This document shows positions 1 to 12,500 of a DNA stretch of 60,000 bases, one piece after another. The first letter of the stretch is position 1. Each line of letters begins with the position of its first letter. The translations under genes were made by a program, and so were the position numbers. Below the pieces are notes generated by a model. That model saw only the letters and a program-made list of their open reading frames with translations, made no database searches and was not told the origin of the DNA. The DNA comes from Lineus longissimus (lineage: Eukaryota; Nemertea; Pilidiophora; Heteronemertea; Lineidae): NCBI RefSeq assembly GCF_910592395.1, contig NC_088314.1, forward strand, positions 18,389,998 to 18,449,997, read 5' to 3'.

Positions 1-358
1 TTATTTCATTCAGCTTTGCATTCCTTGTGATGAATTTTTATTTTGATAGGTTTTTGTTGTTAGAATATCTCCCTGTCCAGTATCTCTTTGTGGTAAAACA
101 GTTCGGAACGTGTAAAATATATGTCTGTCTGGGTGAAATCGAAAGACCTTTGTGTCTATACAGGGTGTGGGCCGGGGATGCAGTACACTGCCAAAATCCT
201 GTGTTAGTGAAAGGGTTAAAGTGGCAGATTTTTCTTTGACGCTGTCATTTGGTTCTATACCATCTGAAAATCATTATCAATATTCTTTTGTCAATTTCAT
301 GAATGCTTCATCACTACCGGCATAGTTCATCTTAACTAACTTCCTCTACAATTTTCAG
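1..358. other. Intron sequence upstream of first visible GT13 exon
   Basis: No exon recognised. The stretch ends in a normal 3' splice site (pyrimidine-rich, ATTTTCAG at 351-358). At about 150-222 lies a fragment of a dispersed repeat (GGGTGTGGGCC...CTGCCAAAATCCTGTG...AGGGTTAA) that also occurs near 6778-6850, 17515-17580 and 17735-17818. The upstream exons of the glycosyltransferase gene (cytosolic tail, transmembrane anchor, first half of the stem domain) must lie outside the window. Confidence 0.5.
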
Positions 359-555
359 ATTATCTGACCACGCCAAGCATCTCTTCAACGAGTTAGGTAG
401 CTCGCAGATACAGAATATCCGCTTCAGAGATAATTGGTACTTTGTCGGACAGAAAGGCATCAATGGGTTTGGCGACCGAGAGCTGCTTGAGAATGCTGGG
501 CAGCATGGGGAATGGCCCAAGCCACTCGATAAGAAGATGTGTATCCCGACAAGAA
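359..555 (+). CDS. GT13-like gene, exon encoding end of stem domain
   Basis: Begins with one base completing a codon, then LSDHAKHLFNELGSS and RFRDNWYFVGQKG. This is the typical C-terminal half of the ILEI/PANDER (FAM3-like) domain found in the POMGNT1 stem. Ends KKMCIPTR plus one base (phase 1) at the donor GTGAGT (556). A TIR element begins at 562, immediately after the six-base donor. Confidence 0.85.
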
Positions 556-3500
556 GTGAGTTTAAAGGGTAACTCGTGTCAAATTTCAACATATGTGACT
601 CGCTATACCAAAACTAGGCGCTTGTCGCATCTGAACTCGACAGGTTGATACGGACTTGTTGTTCATTTCCCTATTGTAGACCTTTTGTGAAATCTATTAC
701 AAACTGATTTGGTCACATTTCACAAAAGGTCTACAATAGGGAAATGAACAACAAGTCCGTATCAACCTGTCAAGTTCAGATGCGACAAGCGCCTAGTTTT
801 GGTAGAGCGAGTCACATATAATGTTTTAGCTGTTTTTGACAAATGACTACGTCACTTTCTCATAAATCGGTAAGGTTTTCGAATCGAAATGCACATTTTC
901 TAGAAGTTGATGGTTTAATCCCGCCCGGACGGCTCGCTTGATGCCGTTGAAATTGCGCTATGCCGACGACGTTTTCGTTGATGACGTCACAACATGAACA
1001 TTTTCGCGGTCGCGGTGGTTTACATTAAGCGATTTTATAATAAATCTAATCAAAAATGGAAAATTTGAGCTTTACATTTGTGATCAACAATTAAAAATGA
1101 ACGTATTTCCGCAAAGTTGTAAATCACATCATAGTATCACTTTAAGATTCAAACTGGGTTGACCATTTTGGCTAGAACTTGAAATCCTATAGCAATTAGA
1201 ACGCCTTCAAAACATAGTGAATGATCATTTCAAGGGCGGGAGTCTGTTCTTTGTTTTCAAGAGAACAGCCTCCCATGATTCAAATGAGCATTCCTTTCAT
1301 TTGAAAAGAGTCCTGATTGCTTTGAGCTTTGGAGGTGTAGCGTAAATGGCGGTACCTGTGGTCAACCCTTAAAAGACAAACTATTATTTCTGAATAGCAT
1401 GATATACAGCACATTGCTCGTAACCACAGAGAAATGCACAACCGGTCTATTATACCACGCTTCTTTGTTTTTCCAGTCCAAGGCTACCGGATCAAGCCAG
1501 ATCCACTCGTGAATAGGAACATGAAGAGGCGAGAATTCTGCTCAAAGTTTGACGGTTACGGCGACTTCTGTGATGGTGCGTATTCGAAGCTGAGGCTCAT
1601 TACGACAGTAGGGCATGCTGGCTCCTAAAACCGCCTTGGCGTGGTTTCTCCTTGGCAGAGCACACATGTGACCTTCTAAAATCCTAAGACTGCATCAGCC
1701 ATAGGTACAACCTCTGTCACACAGAATCTCTGATTTTCATTTGACTGCGTGATCTTTCAGTGAATCGTGTTGACGAATCCCTCAGGCCAGCTCCACTGAC
1801 AACTGAGTTCTCACCCGATCTTTGCCAAACTCTTTGTTGTCATTCCTGCGATGAACTAATACAGAGTTTCAGAATCTCTGCTTTTTATTCGACTGCGTAA
1901 TCTTTCAGTGAATCGTGTTGAAGAATCCCCAAGGCCAGCTCCACTGATGGCTGAGGTCTCACCCGATTTTTGCTATACCCTTCGTTGTCATTCCTGGGAT
2001 GAACTAATACAGAGTTTCAGAATCTCTACTTTTCATTCGACTGCGTAATCTTTCAGTGAATCGTGTTGACGAACCTCTGCGGCCAGCTCCACTGACAACT
2101 GAGTTCTCACCCGATCTTTGCCAAACCCTTTGTTGTCATTCCTGCGATGAACTAATACAGAGTTTCAGAATCTCTGCTTTTTATTCCACTGCGTAATCTT
2201 TCAGTGAATCGTGTTGACGAACCCCTGCGGCCAGCTCCACTGACCGACCGAGTCTTGCAGGGACACGCGATCTCCGCCGTGCCCATTGTTGTCATTCCGG
2301 GGATGAACTACAACGGTCTCAGGATGCTACTGGAGACCGTACTGATGCAGCCGGGTGTCGATCCCAAAATGGTGCTAGTAAGTATCATTCATGAAACGTT
2401 AGTCTGATAGATTGTTACCTGATTGACTCGAAGATTACCATTATCATTATTACCTTTATCATTACCGGCATCGTAACCCTATTGGATTTTTGCCGGAGGT
2501 ATGGAGTCCACTATAGGCTACTGTCCACCTATGTGGGATCTTTTACTTGCCCTGGCATAGACACTCAGGTACAAGGGACCACGGCTTTTAGTCTCATCCG
2601 ACAGACCCTTGACTATTTCATACGTTAATATACGTGTTGTGAAGAGCCAGGAATTTTAGTTCCTTGAAAGCCACGCCGGTTCATCCAGAAATACAATCCT
2701 GGTTCTCCCCGGGATCGAACCCGGGCCCTATTGCGTGGTAGCCAGCAGTGTTAACCACTAGGCTATGAGGCTACTTGTAGATTGTAGCGCAGAGGGCAGA
2801 TGTAACAATTGGTCAAGGGAAGTCACCATTTTCAATATGCAAGTCTCATTGTTCCAGATGGGTTATTTCTATTCAAATTGACCTCTGTAATCAGGACGCC
2901 TCTCTAATAAGGACGGCTTTGTCTGTCAAGAGGATGTCCTCAATAAAGAGGTTCTACTGTAGCTTCAAAGTCCCAGTTAGAGCTTAGATCCTCGCTATGA
3001 TCACAGTAATGAAAAGCAGTGTGGCTCTGATCTACTTATTGGCTACTGGCAGTCCCCTTTGACCTGGTTTATCTATTTCTCTTCCAGGTTACTTATGATG
3101 AGAAGTTTTACGAATGTGCAGAGTTGGCCAAAGTCTTTGACTTCATACCCATTAAACTCAATAGCAGTGGCTCATATATAGGTAAGTACCCCTTATCACA
3201 AGCAAAGTCAGTTGTTCAATCATACTGTGACTGATCATTCTCTACCGCGGCCCCAGCCTCTTGACCAATTCACTGCAAAACTCTTTTTGCGACCTTCGTC
3301 AGCCGGTGCTTATAGCAAGGTTGAACAATGGTGTCATTTAACCAAGAGCTCGAATGATATTCAAAAGTGTCGCCATCTATAGTATTTAGATCAAACTAAT
3401 GTTTCCCCGGCCTAACGTGGGAGGCAGCCAGACAGCGAGCAGCCAACAGACTTGAGTGGAGGACCCTGGGGAACGCCCCATGTGCCACCTAGGGCACGAA

Positions 3501-6500
3501 GGGTTCTTAGTAAATGTTTCCCCGGTGCGTAAAGCATGTTTAGAAAGGTGCCGTCTCAGTGCTGATGTTTCAGGCCTGTAGAAGTTATACAAGGGTATGA
3601 CGTTGTATGCACGTCATATGCCCCTGACGAGACAAGTGGCATGACGTGCCATGCACGTCGCCTGTGGAGAAAGGCTTTCGTGTCTCCTTTCTCGTTATTT
3701 CATTGTGATGGGATTGGGCAAGTCTTGCCAAAGGTTGGGTGGACACTTTTTCTGCACAGGCATGGACTTTTGTTAACTACCCATGACTAATTCTTGATTT
3801 TCAGCTCAAATGCATCAAGCCATTGAAGCAGCATGGAAGATCTTTCCTAACAAGGTAAGTTGTAAAGCCAAGGGTTGTACCCTGCTAAAAGGGCTTTATT
3901 TGACAGCAGAAATGGAAAGATTTATGCCTTAGCTCTGCGTACGACTTTGAATTTACTCAATCATACAAAAAGTAACCATTTTAGAGCCATATTTTGCAAG
4001 TTACATAGTTAGGGCAGTTCCAAGGACAATATTTTTGCGTGAAATTTTTTTCTTTTTTGCTCTGGACACTGTCACGCCCCTGTTTAAAGGAGTCAAATGT
4101 TGGTAAAATCTGGAAACTTAGAACAGAAAAGTCAACTCTTTTATGAACATATTTCTATTGAGAGGTGAAAATTCTTCAGTCGAAACTGGTAACTACTTAG
4201 CAAAATTTCACCAGAGCTTTCGAGGAACATCCATTCCCCTTTGTCAGTGATCTTCAAAACGGGGCTCTAGAATGGCCTCATACATCAGAGCTAGGAACGG
4301 CCTCATACACCAGAGCTAGGAATGGCCTCATATACTGGAGCTAGCTGGTAACCTTAGTCGCAGTTCATCGTGGGGTGGTCCCTGCAAATGTCGATCTTCA
4401 CTCAGAGAAAGTTGACCTCCTGATCGATTATCCTAGTCTACAGTCTCCTAAAGATCACTGAGGGGCATGGATGTTCCTCTAAAGCTCTGGCGAGTTTTTG
4501 CTGCGTAATTTTTGGTTGACTGAAGGATATTCACCCCTCAAGCATAAATTCCCAACAGAAGAATTCACATTAGATTGCATTTCGATCGTTTTTTAGGAGA
4601 GTGTGATAATCCTGGAGGAAGACTTGGTTCTTTCACCCGACTTTCTCTACTTTCTGGCGCAGACATATCAGGTCGTCCGACAGGATAAGTCGCTTCTTGG
4701 AATATCTGCCTGGAACGATAATGGTGAGTGTCGTTTACATCAACAACATTCACTTGAGAAGTAAGATTGTTGTATGTAATGTAAAGATCAATGATAAGGT
4801 TGCTAATGTTGGTTCGTATGAGGAAAGAATGAGACTAGTACAGAAAAATCAAGTCGCCTTGACTGGATTCGAACCACAGATCTTTGGATTGCCATGTAAA
4901 GATCAATATAGACAGAGCAAAAACGGTATAGAATTGGTGGCACACATAAATTGTGACCTGTCACAGCAAAACCCGGCGCATGTCGCCCAGAAGATGAGCC
5001 TAAATGACACCAGGAGATAATGGAAGAAATTGATGTACTCATATTTCACAAAAGGCAGACAACAGAGAAATGAACAACCAGTCCGTCTCAACCTACCAAG
5101 CTGAGAGCGACATGCGACTTGTTTTGCTGTGACGGGACACAATTAATACGTGTAATCATTGCTATGTGCTGCCATCTGTATCAATACAAGTGGTAGTGTG
5201 TCCTTTATAAAATTGCGGAGTATTACGCATCTCTATTTTAGTCTATATAACATCATGTGATGCTTTGCCTTAAAGGGTAACTCGTGTCAAATTTCACCAT
5301 GTTTTAGCTGTTTTTGACAAATGACTACGTCACTTTCTCATAAATCGGTAAGGTTTTCGAATCGAAATGCACATTTTCTAGAAATTGATGGTTTAATCCC
5401 GCCCGGACGGCTCGTTCAATGCCATTTTCGTTGATGACATCACAACATGAACATTTTCGCGGTCGAGGTGGTTTACATTCAGCGATTTTATAATAAATCT
5501 GATCAAAAATGGAAAATTTGAGCTTAACATTTGTGATCAACAATTAAAAACGGACGTATTTCCGCAAAGTTGTAAATCACATCATAGTATCACTTTAACT
5601 TTTCGCTGATGGAGAGGTGATGCCACCTGTAGGTGAGGCAAGGAATGATGTAGACAAACAAATGCATCTTTTCTGGTCAATTTACTGAATCTGTTATCTC
5701 TAAATTATACGAGGTCACAGTGAAGAGGTTGTACATCATTCATTACTCCTAATTTGACTTCAAACTTTGAATGTAAACAACAGTTATCTAATGACAGAGT
5801 GGGGGTCGGAAGGGTGCACAACCTCTCTGTTATTGCTAGGGAGCCAGGATGACCCACACAGTACTGTCGTTTCAGTCCCATCTGGCCTCTTTATGTCATC
5901 ATCAAGTAGAACACAGTGATAGCAAAACCTCTTGTCGATTTCATTATCTACTTCACTTGGAAACAAAACCTTTTATAGATCGGGTACCGGCCCGTTACTG
6001 CAGCTCAGATTACTATGATAGGATAGGATATAGGATGAGTGGTAAGCCACCAAGGAAGGGTGGGCCGCCCTGACAAATGGCCTAATGGAGAACATTGCCT
6101 CTTCCTCCCTCTTATCTGATCGTGCCAGGGTTAATTGGTCTATCTTTCTTATATTTATTATTTATTTAATATTTGTTTCAAATGACACTAAGCCACACTG
6201 GCTTATGGTACAAATTTACAAGTAACATAGGAATAGGGTGGTACAAAAGAAGCAACATAATGAAAGTGCCTATCACAATTACATCAAATTCTTAACTGCA
6301 TACATTCCTTCACAAACTTTGCAAGATTCGTCAGAGCCACCTTGCTCTCTGCACTGAGCAATTTCACAAACTTATATACATTAGGTCTCCTCCAATAATA
6401 CTGCTTTATATACTGCGCTCGCTGAGCACCAAACCTCGGGCAAACAATACAAAAGTGTTACTCATCCTCAATATCTTGAAGCTCACAATTCGGACACAAT

Positions 6501-9500
6501 CTGTCCTGCCTTGGAATCGTGCGTGGCTTTTGCTACCGTCCCGTTTCAACTGCCAAATTGTGTGAACTACAACGTAACTTAGTCAAGGCCACTCTTATAT
6601 CTTCCCCCAGGTTATGAAGAGGTGTCGACGAACAGCACCCTGGTCTATCGCATCAGCTCATCGTTCCCTGGTTTTGCATTCCTCCTACAGAGGGCGTTCT
6701 TTGAGAATCACATGAAAAATAATCAACACTGGTGCTGCTGGAGAAGGTAGGGACTGGTTTCTTCAACTCTTTCACTTCCGCACCCGGTATTTATCGGGTT
6801 TGTACACTGTACTTTTGGCCCGCAGTGATTCGTACTGGCAAATTATCGCCGGGTAGATGCGAGTGTATTTCAAAAGCTCAAAAACTTGTATTTCAAAGAG
6901 CGTAAGCTTATTTAGTGCTAAAAATTGATCATTTTTTCACCAGTCTGAAGTATTGGCTGTTTTTTGGTTTAAATACAGTAGAACCTCTCTATTAAAGACA
7001 GCCTCGGTACTGACATGTGCTGTCCTTAATAGAGAGGTGTCCTGATTAGAGAGGTCAAGTTGAATGGAAACAGCCAACTTGGGACTAAACTAGTGTCCTT
7101 AATAGAGAGGTGTCCGCTAAGGGAGGTTCCACTGACACTGTACAACTTTATTTCACGGTAGCTGGCTTCGGATTGCTGAATATGTGGACAATTCGGTTCC
7201 ATAAAGAAAGTCAGGATTTGAAATTTCCCCATAGTAACTTTACTTCATCAGTTGCTTGGATACCGACTGAAATTGAAGGGTTAATCCCACCAATGTCAAC
7301 AAAGTTTGTAAATTGAAATACTGGTAACTGGTTTCACAGAATTCATTTCAAGCCTTTCACATCTTGAATCATTTTCATGCCTTATTGTTGCCCAAGATAT
7401 TGCCCACTTCAAGGCGTTACTTCATTCCCGGGAATGGCCGGCTTGCATGACTGAAATAATCACCAAGGGTCCGTGATGATTAGATTTAAATAGAGAGCGG
7501 AGTATTATGACAAGAAGTGGATCGACTCTTAGACTACCAATAAGCTGAAAAGTGAGAGTTTGGAGTAATTTAAAGGTTGTGTTCAAAATTTGAAATTCGT
7601 ATTTGAATTTGAAAATTTCCGTTTGCGTAAATATGTACTGAATATGAATTTCAACATTACCGTTTTGTAGACAGATATACAAATACTACATACCAAGTTT
7701 CAGCAAATTTGCATGCATGATAACTGCACTACGGCATTGTGTATAACTGCACTTCTATTTTCCTGACCCACGATTAAAATACGAACGGCGTACACCTTTA
7801 AAATGTGTGGATTTTATAATCATGATAATGTAAGTTGGGGACAGGTAATTGGGAGCATTTTAGATTTGTTTGAGGTTTAAAAAGCCGAAGTCTTTGACAC
7901 CGGTACATAATTCTCTGTGGAACATGAATGGAGAAATGTGATGATGTTTTTAAGGAATTTCGCCATTGAAGTTTCTCTTCGATATTACGGAAATATTTGG
8001 GTTTATACGATCACTGAATGTGTTGCTTGGACACAGCTGTGATGGAAGGAAAACTTAACCCTCAACGAAATCTTAGCTTAAAGGCTAAAAGAATATTTAG
8101 TGGAGAAGCCAGCCAGGGTTTGGATGCACTCCAAATCACCAACTCCCCTCCCCCTCCCCTCCCCCACACACTTATATCACCAAAAACAAAGCTCTAAACC
8201 AGTACTGATTTAAATGGCTAAAAGAAAATTGAGTTGAGAAGCTAGGCAGGGGTCGGATGCACTCTAAACCACCAACTCCCCTCCCCCTAACACTAATACA
8301 AGAAAAAACAAAGTTCTAAGCCAGTGCTGATTTGTCTGTTTCTTAATATTTTCCAGGTCGTGGCAGGGTTGGTTCCCTGGGGGTCTCAATGGTAGTGAGA
8401 TCTTAATCCCAGATGTGTCGCGGGTATTTCACCTGCCTTACGTGACGGCTAGGGGGCAGATGCACTCTACGCTGTCCAAGGAGTTATTCAATAGAAAGCG
8501 AGTTACCAGCAGGTACGTCTGATAGAACTTGTTGTCTTGTGAGTATTTCCATAATCAGGGGGTGATTCATTCAATTGATATACCTATTACAGCCTGCAGG
8601 GTAATAGACAATAGATTTAATGGCTATATTACAGGCCTTTCAATTACATGGAGACCTCTACACCCTGTATTTTTTAGCCTATTTTGGTGCCATGTTTTTT
8701 TTTCTTTTTAGCTTAATTTGGGGACATTTCGTTGTGCCAATTTGCCTGAACATCGACGTCCTTATTGACTGACATTGTCACATGCACCTGAAAACTCCTA
8801 ATTTTAGGATGAAAAGTATCAAATTAGGCCACTTAGGATGAGATTTGGTCATTTAAGGTGTCAAAAAACGCTTCAGGGGGTCAAATTACAAAAAAAAAAA
8901 AAAAAAATTTCTTTTTTTTTTTCTATTTTGGGGACATTTTTTCAGGGTCTAATTTGGGGACATGCCAAATTTCCTACACCCTATAGCGGTGTGAAAATGA
9001 TGTAATCGAAAGGCCTGAATTTCAGAGGGTCAAAAGGGTTAACTCCAGACGGGAGAATCTATTTTCGAGTTAGGGGTGTTCCTGGTAGTGCATGTAATGC
9101 AGTGCATGAGTATTTGTAACAGGTCACCCCTATTGGGTCATACCCATTCACTCCTGGCTAACCCCGAGCACTACCTGCTTAGAAAGGCACTATTCGCTCC
9201 TTAATGTCGACCATCTCAATGATTTCCGGCGAGTCTTTTGTCTTATTTCCGGAAGCACGTAACATGTAACTGAACATACCCGGATTTAGGGATGTTAATT
9301 GTGAATGGCACTGTAGCATGGATAATCACCTCAAGTGCCTATTTGCACAGTTCACCTTGACTGCATATTTCCAACCGAGCGATTTGTTGTGACATTTCAA
9401 AAAATCGATAATTATTTTAATTTTAGTAATTTGAGAAGGTTTTGAATAAACCAGTTCATCTTTTGTTCAACCTAACTCAGTTAATGAGTTGTGGACAGTT

Positions 9501-12500
9501 TATGTGTGCTGTAAACTTGGAAGTATTCACCTGCCTTTTATCTTTGTGTTTTCCGTATTTCCTGATAGTGAATTGTGAAAATAAATGGCCAAAAAAATCC
9601 AGATGAAAATGGTAGGGTACAGTACCGGCACCCTTCCCCTCTAAAAGTGCTCCTTGCTCTTTTCAAATTTGAACAGCTAGTGAATTCTTCATTACAGAAG
9701 TGCATTAACCCTACCCTTTTCTCAGTTCACCCTAGCCTTTTCTTTGCTCATACCCAAAATGCCTGCCCTTCCAAAATTCTGGAAGAAACATTAGATCATT
9801 GTATCATTGATAATGCCACAGACACCGGTAGTATCACAATTTGATTTACACGAAACTGATATGCTATAGTTTGCTACGAATCCCACTGGACTTTTCTCGT
9901 ATCATCCTAAATGAACCTGATGATGATTTTACCGCACAGTATCAAATTGCAATCAAGATCGGTGGTCTACATTGTCTGGGGATTAACCCACTGGGGATGA
10001 AAAGTGCAAAAGTTTAGTGTAGGAAATATCGCTCCGTGTCCGACTACTAAAATAGTAGCCGGAAGTGGTACTCCATTTCTTGTTCTTTGTAATTACTGAT
10101 TGCCTAAGAAAGTAGAAAGACAGAATGCTTTAGTGACTTTCTTTTCCGAAAGTGTCAACATTCATCGAAATGTTTTTGTTGCTGTGGGCTGTGATTATAG
10201 TTGCTGCAATGTGCGACAAAAATATCTCTCATCTGCAGGTAAAATCAGTAATTGCTGCGTTTGATATCATTGACTGCTGGTCACTTTGTCGCATGCACCT
10301 GCGATGACCACTGCAGACAAGCAATTTTTGTTGCATGTGATTTTAATTGCAGGTCATAGGGATGAAAATCACTTTTTTCCAGGGCATTTAAAATAACTTT
10401 TCTCTCGTCATTGCAGGGAACAAAAAGTCCAAATCGCTCATCCATTCTCACTTACGAGAGAAAAATACGAAGATGAGCTGTTCCGATTGATACGGAGCAG
10501 TCAGCCAATCAAAGATGCGAATTTCCTGCAGTGCATTATGGGTAATTTAGATCAGAGGTTCCAGCCAGCAGAAAAGGGGTAAGAGGTTTTAAATTTTTAA
10601 CACTGCAATTTGGATTTTGAAAGCATGATTACTGAAAGTGTTCTGTTGATTGATGACATCACGACTGACGATCATGTGCTGGTCATGCTGGTCTTACTGT
10701 ATCAGAGTTTATTCTCATAGTCCTGGCTCAAATACAAGATACTGCGGCCGCACCTCATCAGTTGACGTTCCTAAAATCTGGAATCTCCCTTACCTTGAGT
10801 AACAAGAGCCAAAAATACCAGAATTATCAACTATCAAACTCTAAAATCTAAGCTTTTAAGAAACATGAAATTGTTTGGTTGGAATTTTCCCCCTTTACTT
10901 TGAGCAGGGTGAACTTGAAAGATGTGCTAATATACTAAAACTGTGTTGTATCAAAGTGACCTAACTTTATGAAATGTCCACAAACTGTTACAACTGCATG
11001 AAATATTCGCGGTTGGGTCTCATCAGGTATTCATGAAACAGCGTACTGTAGTTTTCTTTGACAAGACTCGTTTAGGATTCTGTTGTGATTTAATGAAATC
11101 GTCTCGGGGAATTATCAATTCGTTATTCATGATGCACAGCTGCAGGCTGCTTCTCTACTGATGACTGATAGCAAGACAAATATCTGGCACCAAAAAGTGA
11201 GACTAGATCACACCTAAGGGCACTTGACTAACTTCCAGTGAAGTTGATTGAATTAAAAAAATTTTCAAACCTGCCCTCGAGGCTTGATGTGATTTTTCAC
11301 CCACATATCAGTCTTGCCGTCTCCTGAATCAGCCCGGAGCGCGTCTTACCAGGCCATCCTCTGAGCTTCTCATAGTCCCTCACACACTCAGGTACAAGGG
11401 ACCATATGGCTTTTGGTCTCATCTGACTGACCCTCATTTGTCTATCTCATATTGAAGCTCAAACTTGTTGTGAAGAGCCAGGCATCGATCCTTTTGTAAG
11501 TTTGCCAAGGCTCAAACATCACACCGCTTCAAGATATTAGTAGACTCTCCTTGCTAGTGAAAATCAGCCCAGTGTAATTCACCGTTCGACCACTAGGGGG
11601 CTTTTTCTGAAAACTCAAAAATTTCAATTCCTCCTACACAACTCAAGGACAGTTTGAGTCACTGTGAAGTAGACTGGTTTGTCGTTACTTCATAATTCAC
11701 TCTTGAAGGACACAAATTCAGCAGATCTTCATCAACATGCAACTTGCTGCAAAATGCATTCTTTACCAGCATGACCCACTCTCCAACTATCCACCCACAT
11801 AACTTTGCTGGGGAAGCACAAAAATTTCTATCATTGCTCTCATCTAATAGCTTCTTGAACCTTACCATTTCCTTCAAACAATCAGGCTATCGTGGTTACC
11901 TTTTCTGATTCTCTAACCTTCTTTCATGTATTGCCTTTGGTTTAATCCATTACCCAGTTGGATTTACATTTGCATACATTTGCATACTTTTGCATGCATT
12001 TGCATACTCATTACCATAATCAAATCACATGGCTCCACCAGACCTCGAATCGTGTGATGTAACTGGGCTTTGCCTTCAGGCAATTACCTTTTCCTTGGGG
12101 AGTGCCAGAAGAGTTTGACTGTGAGCACTATTGGCTCATTTGAATATGCGAATATCTGATAAAATCGCATGCCTTGAAGTTGTGCACATTGGCCATGGAA
12201 ATGAATATTCATTTCGCTTTGACAGTGTTGGTCTTCTTACCAGTCTCAGCCTGAACAAAATTTACCTCATCCAATCCCAGGATTAGGGATTGGGTGTGTT
12301 TTCTGCGCAACTGTACAAAATGCAGTGGAACCTTCCTTAGCGAACACCTCTCTAATGTGGACAACCTCTTTATCAAGTACACTGGAGTAGCATTTGAGTC
12401 CCAGATGTATCATGGTCAGGCTTATATTCCTCTTGGCAAAGGGATCTGCTCTGAACAGATGGCAGCACTGTGGCTTAGTGTTTATTAAGCAAAAGGTAAA

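Noticed and set aside
6150-6592. Active LINE
   Set aside because: Only the post-RT Cys/His segment remains and it contains at least two in-frame stops.
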